From Lactuca virosa (lineage: Eukaryota; Streptophyta; Magnoliopsida; Asterales; Asteraceae): a stretch of 64,000 nt of DNA. The notes under the pieces are model-generated. The model worked only from the letters and a program-made list of their open reading frames with translations, was not told the DNA's origin and did no database searches. How positions within the stretch are numbered: position 1 is the stretch's first letter; each line of letters opens with the position of its first letter. The translations under genes and the position numbers were made by a program. Below are positions 31,500 through 41,230 of this stretch, piece by piece. The stretch lies in the NCBI GenBank assembly GCA_928212115.1, contig CAKMRJ010005523.1:108261297-108325296 (forward strand), in the 5' to 3' direction.

Positions 31500-33676
31500 T
31501 GCCTCCACCAACACAGTTAGTCTAATTGCACCAAACTCTGGTACCCAAACCCGACCGCACCGGGTCAATAATCCCCGACTATTGGTAAAAAACCTGTCTA
31601 TCTCGACCCTGGTTCTCTCCTGCTTCTAATTTTCCTTCTTGACTCCCTTGGCCTGGGCCTCTCTAATCAGATCTAAAAGCGACGAATCAATAGATATCCT
31701 CATGCATAAGCTCCAAACAGAAGAACTAGCTGACTTGCGACTCAAAGCTTCAGCGACCACATTCGCTTTCCCCGGGTGATAAAGAATCTCGCAGTCATAA
31801 TCCTTGACCATGCTAAGCCATCTACGTTGTCTCATATTATGATTCGGCTGTTCCATGAGACACCTCAGACTCGTGTGATCTGTGTAGATGGTACATCGAA
31901 CCCCATAAAGGTAATGTTGCCAAATCTTGATGGCAAACACCACCGCCCCTAGCTCCAGATCATATGAATAGGATAATGAACCTCATGCAGATGCAGCTGC
32001 CTATAAGCATACATAATAACCCTCCATCGATGCATGAGTATTGCCCCCAAACCGGTGATAGAAGCATCACAATAAACGACAAAATCCTCCAAACCCTCAG
32101 GAAGGGTCAACATCGGGGCCTCACATAATTGTTTTCTCAGTGTTTCGAATGCAGCCAGGCCCCCAACGAAAGTCCACGCCCTTCCTCGTGAAACAAGTGC
32201 GGGGTACAACAACCTTGGAGAGATTCTGAATAAATCTTTGATAATACCCTACTAAACCCAGAAAACTCTTGATCTACGAGGTTAACGAGGTGTCCCAAGA
32301 AATGAACTCACACTTCGACAATTTGGAATAAAGCCTCTCCCTCCTCAAAATCCCAACAGCTCTCGAAGGTGCTACTCATGCTGCTCTCTAGTCTTGGAAT
32401 AAACCAAGATGTCATCAATGAAAACAATAACTGATCGATCAAGAATCGGCTTGCACACTTGATTCATGAAATCCATAAATGTTGCATGCATGTTGGTCAG
32501 CTCAAACCAGAATTGACACTTCGAGAACTTGGCATAAAGCCTCTCCCTCCTAAAAAATCCCAACAGCTCTCGAAGGTGCTCCTCATGCTGCTCCCTAGTC
32601 TTAGAATAAACCAAGATGCCATCAATGAAAACAATAACTGATCGATCAAGCATCGGCCTGCACACTTTATTCATCAAATCCATAAATGTCGTATGCACGT
32701 TGGTCAGCTCAAACAGCATCACCATGAACTCGTAATGGCCATAAATAGTTCGGGACGATGTCTTCTCCACGTCCTCCTCTCTAACCCTCATATGATGATA
32801 CCCTGACCTCAAATCGATCTTTGAGAACCAAGATGCACCCTGCAGCTGATCGAAGAAATCATCAATCCGTGGAAGTGGATAGCGGTTCTTCATCATCAAC
32901 TTGTTCGACTCCCAATAATCGATACACATGTTGTGAGATCCATCATTCTCTTTCACAAATAAGATTAGTGCTCCCCAAGGAGAAATTCTTGGTATAATAA
33001 AATGCTTGCCCAATAGCTCCAGAAGCTGAGAGGACAACTCCTACATCTCTGGTGGTGCTAATCGGTACAACGCCTTAGCAATTGGCGCTGCACCAGGGAT
33101 CGGATCGATCCTGAACTCCACTTGACTCGCATGAGGCATGCCGGGTAATTCCTCCGGGAATACATATAGGAACTCTTTGACTACAGGCACATCCGAAATC
33201 AAAACTACCTTCTCTACCTGAGTATCGACCACATACGCTAGGTAACTCACACACCCATGCTACAGATACTGCCAAGCCCTGGCAACAGAACAAAAGGCTG
33301 ATCCAAATCTGGTTACCTCTCCATAAATAACAAGTTCTCCCTCACTTGGGGTTCGAACTACCACCTGCTGACCCTCACAAATCAATCACCGCACCCAACC
33401 TGCTCAACCAGTCCATCCCTACTATCAGGCACACATCCCTCATAGGGATAGGGATCAAATCGATAGGGTAAGACACGCTGAAAATCTCCAAAGTACAACC
33501 TCAAAAAATGATTGATGCAGAAACCCCATGCTCGTTGGCAATGGAAACGTGCAACGAGCACTCCATCTCTGCAAGAGCCATATCAAAACTCCAACTGAAG
33601 GTCTAAGACACAAAGGACCGACTTGCACCGGAGTCAAAAAGCATAAGAGTAGGCAAGGAGCTCACTAAGAAGGTAC
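31500..33676 (-). pseudogene. Gyp-2 pol 5' half: protease, reverse transcriptase, RNase H, integrase start
   Basis: Exon 2 after the gag-pol intron begins GTFLVSSLPTL, with the protease motif LMLFDSGASRSFVS near 33640 and VGMDWLSRLGAVI. Reverse transcriptase (33037-32372) has MCIDYWESNKL, PLPRIDDFFDQL and SKIDLRSGYHHM, then a duplicated catalytic block (FIDG in one copy, FIDD in the other). RNase H follows (VVYCDASITGLGAIL, YHPGKANVVAEALSRK) and ends at the integrase N-terminus (VLVEAHK) at 31500, where Cop-1 was inserted. Multiple stops and frameshifts. Confidence 0.87.
32307..32720 (-). repeat. Tandem duplication (~207 bp) of the Gyp-2 reverse transcriptase active-site block
   Basis: Two direct copies, about 32514-32720 and 32307-32513, each encode FELTN(V/M)H(T/A)TFMD, VCRP/VCKP, LDRSVIVFID(G/D)ILVYSKTREQHE and the start of the next segment. 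The offset measured at several words is 206-208 bp. The frame continues through the join. The copies differ at several bases, so the duplication is not recent. Confidence 0.9.
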
Positions 33677-33741
33677 CTAACAGAAATACAATCATAAGCA
33701 TACAAATAAATATCTCGACCAAATAATAAATTGAGACATAC
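33677..33741 (-). other. Gag-pol junction intron of Gyp-2 (65 bp)
   Basis: On the minus strand, GTATGT (33741) to TGTTAG (33677). It lies between the last Gag codons (APDVVT) and the protease exon (GTFLVSS), as in Gyp-3. Compared with Gyp-4 one G before GTATGT is missing, so the spliced frame of this copy is shifted. Confidence 0.6.
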
Positions 33742-34938
33742 AGTAACGACGTCTGGTGCCTCTGTGGCCTCCTCTGCCGTGAGCTATAAAGCTCGAACTT
33801 GAGCCCTCGAGGGCTCCACCTTGCCCTGGAATCCATCCATGATCCTCAAAGTAGCCGGGGTTGGTGCCTACACTGGTCTGGCGGCTAGCAATGGACAACT
33901 GGCCTTCACATGGCCAACCTGCTTACAGTGGTAGCAAATCCTGGTTCTCGCTAATGGGGCTTGTTGATGATAATCCCGAGTAATGTGGCCCTCTCTGCTA
34001 CATTGGTGGCACCCATAATAAGATCGACAAGCACCCTCATGAACCTTGCCGCACTTGCCACAAGTGCGGACACTAAGTCCCCCAGATCATGAATCAATGT
34101 ACTTGAACCGCTTCGCTGCATGCTGTGACTAAACGGGAGCTTGCCTCTGCTCACCCGTCTGAGTCTCAATCTCAATGTCTCGTTTCCGCACGGTATCCTA
34201 AAGCTCGGAGAGGGTACTCTAGCGTTGGGTAGACACAAATCACCTAATGTCGGTCTTGAGCATGCTCAAGTATCATGTCATCTGGGCATGATCCAAAGCA
34301 ACAAACATGGGACAGAATAAAGCCCTATCAGTGAACATCTTGGTGATCTCTATCACCATCTTTGATGTCTGTCTCAAATCCAGGTACTCCTGAGCCAATC
34401 TCTCCCTCTCCACCTGGGGAACATACCTCGTGCGAAACAGCTCCGAGAACTGCTCCCAAGTAACACCAGCCCTCTGCTTAGGAGTATAAGAACCGGTCAC
34501 CAGGTTCCACTAGTCCTTTGCACCCAGGCGAAGAAGGTTCAGGGCGCACCTGACCTTCCAGTCCTCTGGACAGGAACAATTGAAGAAACAACCCTCTATG
34601 TCAAAAATCCATCTCATGGACACGATCGGGTCCTTGACCCCGTCGAACTCCAGAGGCTTCGTGTTACTGGAGTCCCGATACTAGAATGATCCTCTCCCTT
34701 GAACCCCCGCGGCAGCAACAACTGCGGTAGCTGCAACTACAATAGCCTCAACCACAACGGCATACCGCTCATCAAACAGCTCAATCATAGCGGTCTTGAT
34801 AGACTTAAAAACCTCGGGGATGGCACCCCGGACAACAACAACCACCTCAATAGCGATCAACTCACGAATCTCATCATCTGACAAACTTGACCTCTCTGGG
34901 CTACCAACTCCTGAACCAAATCCTCTCGTGTACACCAT
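33742..34938 (-). pseudogene. Gyp-2 Gag
   Basis: The start chosen is ATG at 34938 (MVYTRGFGSG), one base after an acceptor-like TTTTTAG. The earlier in-frame Met at 34974 is in the intron. Gag segments: LSDDEIRELI, LEFDGVKDPI, GCFFNCSCPE, TWEQFSELFRTRYVPQVERERLAQEY and HEGACRS, with zinc knuckles (CGKCGKVHEGAC, CHQCSREGHITRD, CYHCKQVGHVKASC) near 34050-33910. Frameshift near 34680 and many in-frame stops. Homologous to Gyp-3 and Gyp-4 Gag. Confidence 0.82.
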
Positions 34939-34939
34939 A

Positions 34940-35758
34940 CTAAAAATGAACCAAAAATATATCAACAATGCCACAATTTATAATCTTACATCCATCATTA
35001 AGAGACTAAACCCTCGGGTTTTGTGACTTCCTTGCTACGCGTACGGGTCCTGTGCTTCCAATAGTACGGGCCCATACTACCTTCCACACCGAACTGTATT
35101 TGTCTCAATGGATCATCACAAACTACCGAAAAACAAATCCAACAACTAGGATACGCATACATCCTATACTCACTCTCTCAAGAGTAGCTGACTATCCCTC
35201 AACTGGTGTGCTACACATACCCTCACTCATGAGACTTCCACCAACCCTGTAGCCGCTCGTGTATGCTAATCATACATAACACTAGATCTCATAGAAAGTT
35301 GAATACTTGATTCTACCCTAAGCCCACAACAAAACAAGGAACATGAAATAAGGCTTAATCAAACATTCTCATGCTATAGAATCTTAGTTATGTACAACTA
35401 TGATGCACACACTAGGCAACTACAGTAATGATGTCATATCCATGTGACGTATAAGAGATTCTCCTAGGCTATCAGGCATCATAACCCAAGCAATTCTAAC
35501 ATGCAATTCCTGAAGATCCCTAGCCTATAAACTAGCATGCAGTTCTATCATAATCATAAGCAAATAACAATATAGGTATCTTGGGGGTATACTTTCTTGC
35601 TTCGGCTGATCATACACATCTCCTCTTTCTTTGGTTACCCTTGAAAACCATTTTGAAAATAATTTGAGAGCTATTTTGAAATATTTTTGAAAACTTTTAC
35701 ATATCCTTAGTTTGAATCTGGATTCACACGAATGCTCATCTAATTCTCTCAAACCAGG
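34940..35758 (-). other. Gyp-2 leader
   Basis: Untranslated region between primer site and gag. It holds the leader hairpin (35061-35081). It ends with acceptor-like TTTTTAG at 34940. With a donor-like GAG|GTGCGT at 36419 or GAG|GTAAGT at 37075 in the LTR region, it would be part of a leader intron. Confidence 0.6.
35061..35081 (-). other. Leader hairpin with GGGCCC loop (Gyp-2)
   Basis: On the minus strand: stem GTAGTA and TACTAT (one G-U pair), loop TGGGCCCG with the self-complementary hexamer GGGCCC. Flanked by GGTGTGGAA upstream and GGAAGCAC downstream, as in the other gypsy leaders. Confidence 0.55.
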
Positions 35759-35770
35759 GCTTTGATACCA
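35759..35770 (-). other. Primer binding site, Gyp-2
   Basis: TGGTATCAAAGC on the minus strand, next to the LTR end. One mismatch to the usual TGGTATCAGAGC. Confidence 0.8.
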
Positions 35771-35773
35771 AGT

Positions 35774-36452
35774 TGTAACATCCCAAAAATCACGGTAATT
35801 TTTTTATTTTTCAATTAAAATAAAACCATTGTTTCATTTAAAACCCAAATCATAAGAAACCCAGTTTCAAATATAAATATCCTAGAATCAATGTATCATA
35901 AAATCTCCAAAACAAGTCACCAAATGATGTGTACGATCACGCCTTTGATTTTACTCAATCATCAGAAGTACCTGAAATATAACACATAAACTGTAAACCA
36001 AAGCTTAGAGAGTCTCCCCAAAATATCCCACGTAACAGATCATATACAAACATGCATGCTGGGTCCACAATCATCGGACTGGATTACCCTCAGGTCCACA
36101 ACCACCAGACTGGATTACCCTCAGGTCCACAACCATCGGGATCGATTACCTCCAGCCCATAGTCATCGGACTGGATTGCCTTTGCCCAATCAGTCATCGA
36201 ACTTGTATGCCCCGGTATGTTGGCTTCACACATAACAGTGAAGCCTTAATCCAAACTGCACTATGTTGATATATGCAACAGATAAAACATATAATAGTAC
36301 AGATGATCATATAGATCTACAAATCACTATATCATAGCAACATCCTACATATAAGGATACATAACCTATTGGGCCGGTATTGGTGCCTTCAACTCATGAG
36401 AACAGTGAAGAAGACGCACCTCACGGTTAGAAAAGATAGTTAGACAAAATAC
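35774..36452 (-). repeat. Gyp-2 5' LTR, 3' part
   Basis: On the minus strand it ends GGGATGTTACA (35774) next to the primer site. It contains tandem repeats at 36051-36215 and a donor-like GAG|GTGCGT at 36419. It is cut at 36452 by a second, related LTR. Confidence 0.75.
36051..36215 (-). repeat. Tandem ~31-bp repeats in the Gyp-2 LTR
   Basis: Four to five imperfect units, each containing GGTCCACAA, CATCGGACTGG and ATTACCCTCA on the plus strand. Confidence 0.8.
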
Positions 36453-37966
36453 TTGTAACATCCTAAAAATAAGACCGAAAATTTTCAGTTGTAGATTAAT
36501 AAAAATGTTATCCAAAACATCATCATGAAACCAATATGGAACCAAGTGTATCAATACATCATAAGATATCATAGTAAATCACAAAATGCAAAATAAGGTG
36601 GTGTGTGCTCTGCAATCATCCCGGGCTCTTCCCTTTCGAACCAGAAGTACCTGAAACATAAACTGAAAACCGTAAGCACAAATCTTAGTGAGTTCCCAAA
36701 AATACCACATACCATACATAATAATCACATATTGGGCCCCGCCCTTCATTGGGCCTCGCCCAACATCGGGTCCCGCCCGACATCGGTCCCCGCCCGGCAT
36801 CGAGCCCCGCTCGACATACAGATCTGTCAGTTATCAGGCCCCGCCCGGTATACATATAAACATATAAATGTATTATGATACGAACACATGCGATAATCAC
36901 AAAGACAATAGCATATAATACAGTCATTGAGCCCCGCCCGACATCAGGCCTTGCCCGGTAAGCATACCAACACATAACACATGCAAGAGTCACACAAACA
37001 TCTAGCATCCTAACATAATAAATCATGGGACGGCATTGGTGCCTTCGAACCACTAAACACAGTGAAGAAACTTACCTCAAACTGCTGAATCACTCATATA
37101 AGTCTTTGTTTGCTGGTCCGACCATCCCCGCGTTATCAATACCAATAACATCCAATTAATAATTGGATGCCAATCCAGAACCACAAGTCTAATATATTGG
37201 GCCTATAACCAGGGAAAAATACCATATTACCCTTTACCTAACTTGGCCCAAGGCCAAGGCCCACAACGACTATGAAGGCCTAAATTCTACTTGGCAACCC
37301 AAGGCCAAATTGTGGCCCAATCTTCCAAATTGGGCCCAAATTCATCATGAGCCTAAAATCTAAGGAATCACAACATGATAGTCTAATGTCAAACGCATAA
37401 GTCTGATGATCCAATAAGGCCCAAACAATGGAAACCCAAACATTGGCCCATTACCGAAAACGTCAAGTCCAAGGCTTATCTACTGAGTACGCGGGGCATA
37501 CTCAGCTCGTACGCTTAACATACTCCTTCTGGGGCTAGTACGCGCAACATACCAGCTGGGTATGCCCAACGTACTCCCCAGTGTGACATCCTTCTCCATT
37601 AAGCATTTAATTGGTTAAGCCTTTCCTCCAAACTCACAGATCTGATCCCTAGAGGCCACTAATCACGTAAAGTTGGCAACTTTACATACATGCATGGCTT
37701 AATGGGGCCCAATAGCTCAAAAAGTGCTTAACAAATGTCTTAATACATGAATGGGTCAAAATACTCCATAAAGTTGGCATTTTTATGAACTTCGGGACTG
37801 AATGGAGCTAAGATTTAGCATCCATTGTCTCTGGAGTAGATCAAAAGCTCTCCTTTAATACAAAGGACTCAAAAGATGCACAAATGTTCCATGAACTAGA
37901 TCTAGCATAGGAGAGCACAAAGGTGTAAGGTTTTTACCTCAAAAAGCTTGCAAATGTGGAAGTGAT
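36453..37966 (-). repeat. Second minus-strand gypsy LTR, related to Gyp-2
   Basis: It ends on the minus strand as TTAGGATGTTACA (36453), inside the first LTR. It shares blocks with it (GAAGTACCTGAAA, GGTGCCTTC, ACAGTGAAGAA on the plus strand). It has a donor-like GAG|GTAAGT at 37075 and GTACGC-rich words (37480-37590). No primer site follows its end, so it may be a solo LTR. Its start is cut by Cop-3 at 37971. Confidence 0.65.
36735..36980 (-). repeat. GC-rich ~20-bp tandem repeats in the second LTR
   Basis: Units such as CCCCGCCCGACATCGG recur about six times at 36735-36815 and three more times at 36835-36965. The ORFs at 36579-37053 on both strands arise from these repeats. Confidence 0.8.
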
Positions 37967-37971
37967 CCTGT

Positions 37972-38240
37972 TGTTGGATTAGGTGTCTAAGCCCATAACT
38001 ATAATTGATATGAACTTGACCCGAGAGTAGCATGGTCCATTTGGGTTGCCTTCACTAGAGCAATTTGATAGGGTGGACTTTTGAGAAGAGGTTATTTATG
38101 ATTTATTAATATATTATAAGTTCTAATATATTAATATGAAATCATGTTATTTAATTAGTATTGATCAAGAATTAATTTGGAATTAATTTAGTGATCAAAA
38201 GAGACTAATTAAATTAATGGGGACTAATTGTGTAAATTAG

Positions 38241-38296
<56 letters not shown>

Positions 38297-38783
38297 TTGG
38301 CTTATGATACATGATGGACTAAGTTTATGAAAGAATCCATAAAGAGTTAGTCCACATGGATCATGGATCATGGAGAATAAGCCCAAGGGTATGGATTAGG
38401 GTTTAACCATGACTCTTAGAATCCTATACTATATATATGACACCCCATAGCTAAAATCGGTGGCCACAAGTGTTCTAAGAGTTCATAAGAGCCTATTTTG
38501 AAGCATAAGAAACCTCTATCTCAAGTCCTCCTTTGTTCATGGTGTTTGTGAACCATTTGAGGCATCACACTTGATGTGCTAAGTTCTTAAAGGCCAAATA
38601 CATCAAGCTACAATAAGAGGTAATTCTATAACTCATTTTTATGTTGTTTATGTCAATTGTATGCTTGTTGTAGGCTTAATGCTTTGGAAACAAGCCATGC
38701 ATGTATAATTAGAGAAAACATAGATCCAACGCATTTAGGGTTGTATGTGCACCATAGGATGTTGTAGTATACAAAACCCAACA
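37972..38783 (+). repeat. Cop-3 5' LTR
   Basis: 812 bp, TGTTGGATTAGG to ACCCAACA. Contains a (TA)n run at 38242-38293, a TATA-like region near 38425 and a donor-like AAGAG|GTAATT at 38620. Confidence 0.93.
38242..38293. repeat. (TA)n microsatellite in the Cop-3 5' LTR
   Basis: About 26 TA units. The 3' LTR has only a short TA run here and instead has a long run about 130 bp further on. Confidence 0.95.
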
Positions 38784-38784
38784 G

Positions 38785-38796
38785 TGGTATCAGAGC
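38785..38796 (+). other. Primer binding site, Cop-3
   Basis: TGGTATCAGAGC one base after the LTR. Confidence 0.9.
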
Positions 38797-38847
38797 CTAG
38801 GATTGTTTTCTATTATATTTGATGCATGGCTTATTTTTCCATAGCTG

Positions 38848-38965
38848 AAAAACTGTTATGACGGCACCTACTCGATGAGTACATTATTGGACTCGACGAG
38901 TAGTTTGTTTTTTGCCTTGAACTCGACAAGTCCATAGTTGGGTTCGACGAGTTGAATGATCAGAC
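38848..38965 (+). repeat. Palindrome cassette in the Cop-3 leader
   Basis: ACTCGATGAGT, ACTCGACGAGT, ACTCGACAAGT and TTCGACGAGTT copies between 38868 and 38952, bounded by AAAACTG on the left and CAGTTTT on the right, an inverted repeat. Same distance from the primer site as in Cop-2. Confidence 0.75.
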
Positions 38966-40474
38966 AGCAGTTTTTCAGGTTTTTTGGCCTGTTTTGGATT
39001 AGGATCATTACCACAAAATGTTTTAGTTCATAAAATTTGATTTTTTTGGTATGGTAATGATTATACTCATCCAATCAAAAGATAATTGTCAAAATTTCAA
39101 GATTTGTATTAGTTTAAATGATAGACTAATTTCTTGTAAATTGTTGATATGAATTTTCTTGACTTATGAGTTTAACTAGATCATAAATAAATTATATGAT
39201 ATTTTTTATTTGTTAAAATATTGATCTAAATGTTCTTTAAAGTCCTCCATAACTTGTCCTCAAGTTATGGAACATGAAAAGTTTTTCCATAAAAACCACA
39301 TTGAACTCATAAGTTATGGAAATTAAAGGTTTTTCAAGAGTTACAAAATTTGCCCTCAAGTTTTGGTATTTGAAAAGTCTCAACTTAAGAAACTCTTGTA
39401 ATTAAAAGGTGTAACTCTTGGGTCCATAAATTAAAAAAATTAATTAAATAGTTTTTAATTTTGAATTTTTATATGTAGAATCTTGAAGTATTTGAGTAGT
39501 TCAAATTGCACCTTATGGACTTTATTAAATTAATTAAAGTGTTTAATTAAAAGGGATTAATAATTCCATAATGACATGGTTTAAGTTTAATTAAATTAAG
39601 AGTATAGTTTATTAATAGATTAAACCATCTAGTATTTTAAAAGTTTAAAATACACCCTTATAGTATTCTCATATTAAAAGTTTAATAATAATATATATGT
39701 ATAAGACAAGTCAGTCTTACCGTTAGTAGGCCTCATTCACGAAGTCGGTCTATAAGGGGGTATAAGGTTACTGCCTATTAAATGGCAGTTTAATGGGTGT
39801 TCACTCTCACCCACCGCTTCTTTGACTGGTAGAGGGTCGTTAGCTGAACAGGTAGGATAGGACATTAATTCTCATTAAAAGTATAATGAAAATATCAAGT
39901 AACTAAACACTTATAAATTCCCAATATTAGTTACTTAGGAAAAATGTGAATTTGATACTAACCCATGAAATTGCACTTTGCACCTTGCCAAGTCGTTAGT
40001 GGAGCGTGCGTGGTTAACCGACACACTAACTTGGACTAACAATGATGGCAAAGGGTAGCTTGATGTTTGTCATAGATCAATGGAGCGTGTGTGGTTAACC
40101 GGCACATTGATTAGGTGATAAATGACATCGAGAGTACCAAACTAATTTGCATGGTTATTCATACCTTGTTTATGATCCTCGACATCGCAGTCACAAACTT
40201 CAAGGGCATAATCGAGATTAAACATGCCATTGAAAAGTTCAATTAATCTCAAAGGATCTAGGAATTTCAATTCATTTAAAAACTAAAATTCATTATCGTT
40301 TTTCATGGTGGAAATTGGTAAATCGTCATTTACCTACCTTCAAATATTTTTCAATTGGATTACGACATCCCTCTTCCGAATTGTAAAATATTGTGTTGGG
40401 TTCTAGCCTTAATATTTCATTTGGGTGTTATATTAAGGACTTAAATTAACTAAAATTGAATTTCTCCCTTGTAG

Positions 40475-41230
40475 ATGTCTAGTTCAGACTACTATGATAT
40501 TCCCAAATCCTTTCTTTATAAAGATGATATTCCACAACACGATCAAGGTGAAAGATTAATCCCTTCTTCGTGTTGTAGTGGTACTTCACTTCCTCCACCT
40601 CCTCCAATAATTATCCCTAACCCACAAGTTCAAAGACTTGAAAAGTTCAAGGTCACTAAAGCTCAAGCCCTATTGGCTAGAAAACACCGAGATGGAAGGT
40701 CTGTGTGTGCACATGTCTTGGAGATGAAGTCACACATTGACATGCTGGGAATGTTGGGCGTCGTTGTTTCAAGGAAGTTGGAAGTTGACTTGGTTCTTCA
40801 ATCACTTCCTAAGTCATATATCGGGTTCTTTAAGGACTACTATATGGAAGATCACGACATGACCCTTATTGATCTAACATATTTGTTTGTTGCTGCTGAA
40901 TCAACAATGATTTGGCACACTGGTAATGCAAATTTGATTGGAAGATCTACTCCCCAAACTTCCATGGACATTGACAATGGTAACATTGGAAGTCTAGAAA
41001 AGCTTTCTCTTCCCAATGGAAAGGGATCGGCCATGGTCAAGTCATTTGACCAAATGGTAAAGAGAAAGGCTAAGTCTGAGATAGTACCGTGTACCATTCC
41101 CAAAGAGTCCATATGTTTATATTGCCAAAAGAAGGGACATTGGTTGCGAAGCTTCCGTATCTACCTGAAGGACCACAAAGATGGTAAAGTCAGAGTGTAT
41201 GACTTTGCTTCAAGTAAGTCAACTATCTAA
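40475..41230 (+). CDS. Cop-3 Gag-like protein (251 aa), open frame
   Basis: It starts at the ATG directly after the predicted acceptor (MSSSDYYDIPKSF) and runs 251 codons without a break. A proline run (PPPPPIIIPNP) is followed by a Gag-like helical region (VCAHVLEMKSHIDMLGMLG, LEVDLVLQSLPKSY) and a zinc-knuckle-like CLYCQKKGHWLRSF near residue 214, in which the last Cys of CX2CX4HX4C is Phe. It is shorter at the N-terminus than Cop-1 and Cop-2 Gag and lacks their NW(I/M)HNI segment. Likely role: capsid protein of a non-autonomous element. The changed knuckle may weaken RNA binding. Confidence 0.75.
   Translation: MSSSDYYDIPKSFLYKDDIPQHDQGERLIPSSCCSGTSLPPPPPIIIPNPQVQRLEKFKVTKAQALLARKHRDGRSVCAHVLEMKSHIDMLGMLGVVVSRKLEVDLVLQSLPKSYIGFFKDYYMEDHDMTLIDLTYLFVAAESTMIWHTGNANLIGRSTPQTSMDIDNGNIGSLEKLSLPNGKGSAMVKSFDQMVKRKAKSEIVPCTIPKESICLYCQKKGHWLRSFRIYLKDHKDGKVRVYDFASSKSTI

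Larger units (their letters stand above)
38620..40474 (+). other. Predicted leader intron of Cop-3
   Basis: Donor AAGAG|GTAATT at 38620. Acceptor TTTCTCCCTTGTAG ends at 40474, directly before the gag ATG (40475). It contains the primer site (38785-38796), the palindrome cassette (38868-38955), the conserved leader block (39713-39850) and direct repeats at 40000 and 40081. Inferred from motif position. Confidence 0.55.

Noticed and set aside
36735..36980. Possible CRISPR-like array (short GC-rich repeats)
   Set aside because: Units are about 20 bp, contiguous and degenerate, with no unique spacers, and sit inside a plant LTR.
40852..41112. Minus-strand ORF of 86 codons
   Set aside because: It lies wholly inside the Cop-3 Gag frame on the opposite strand and has no independent support.
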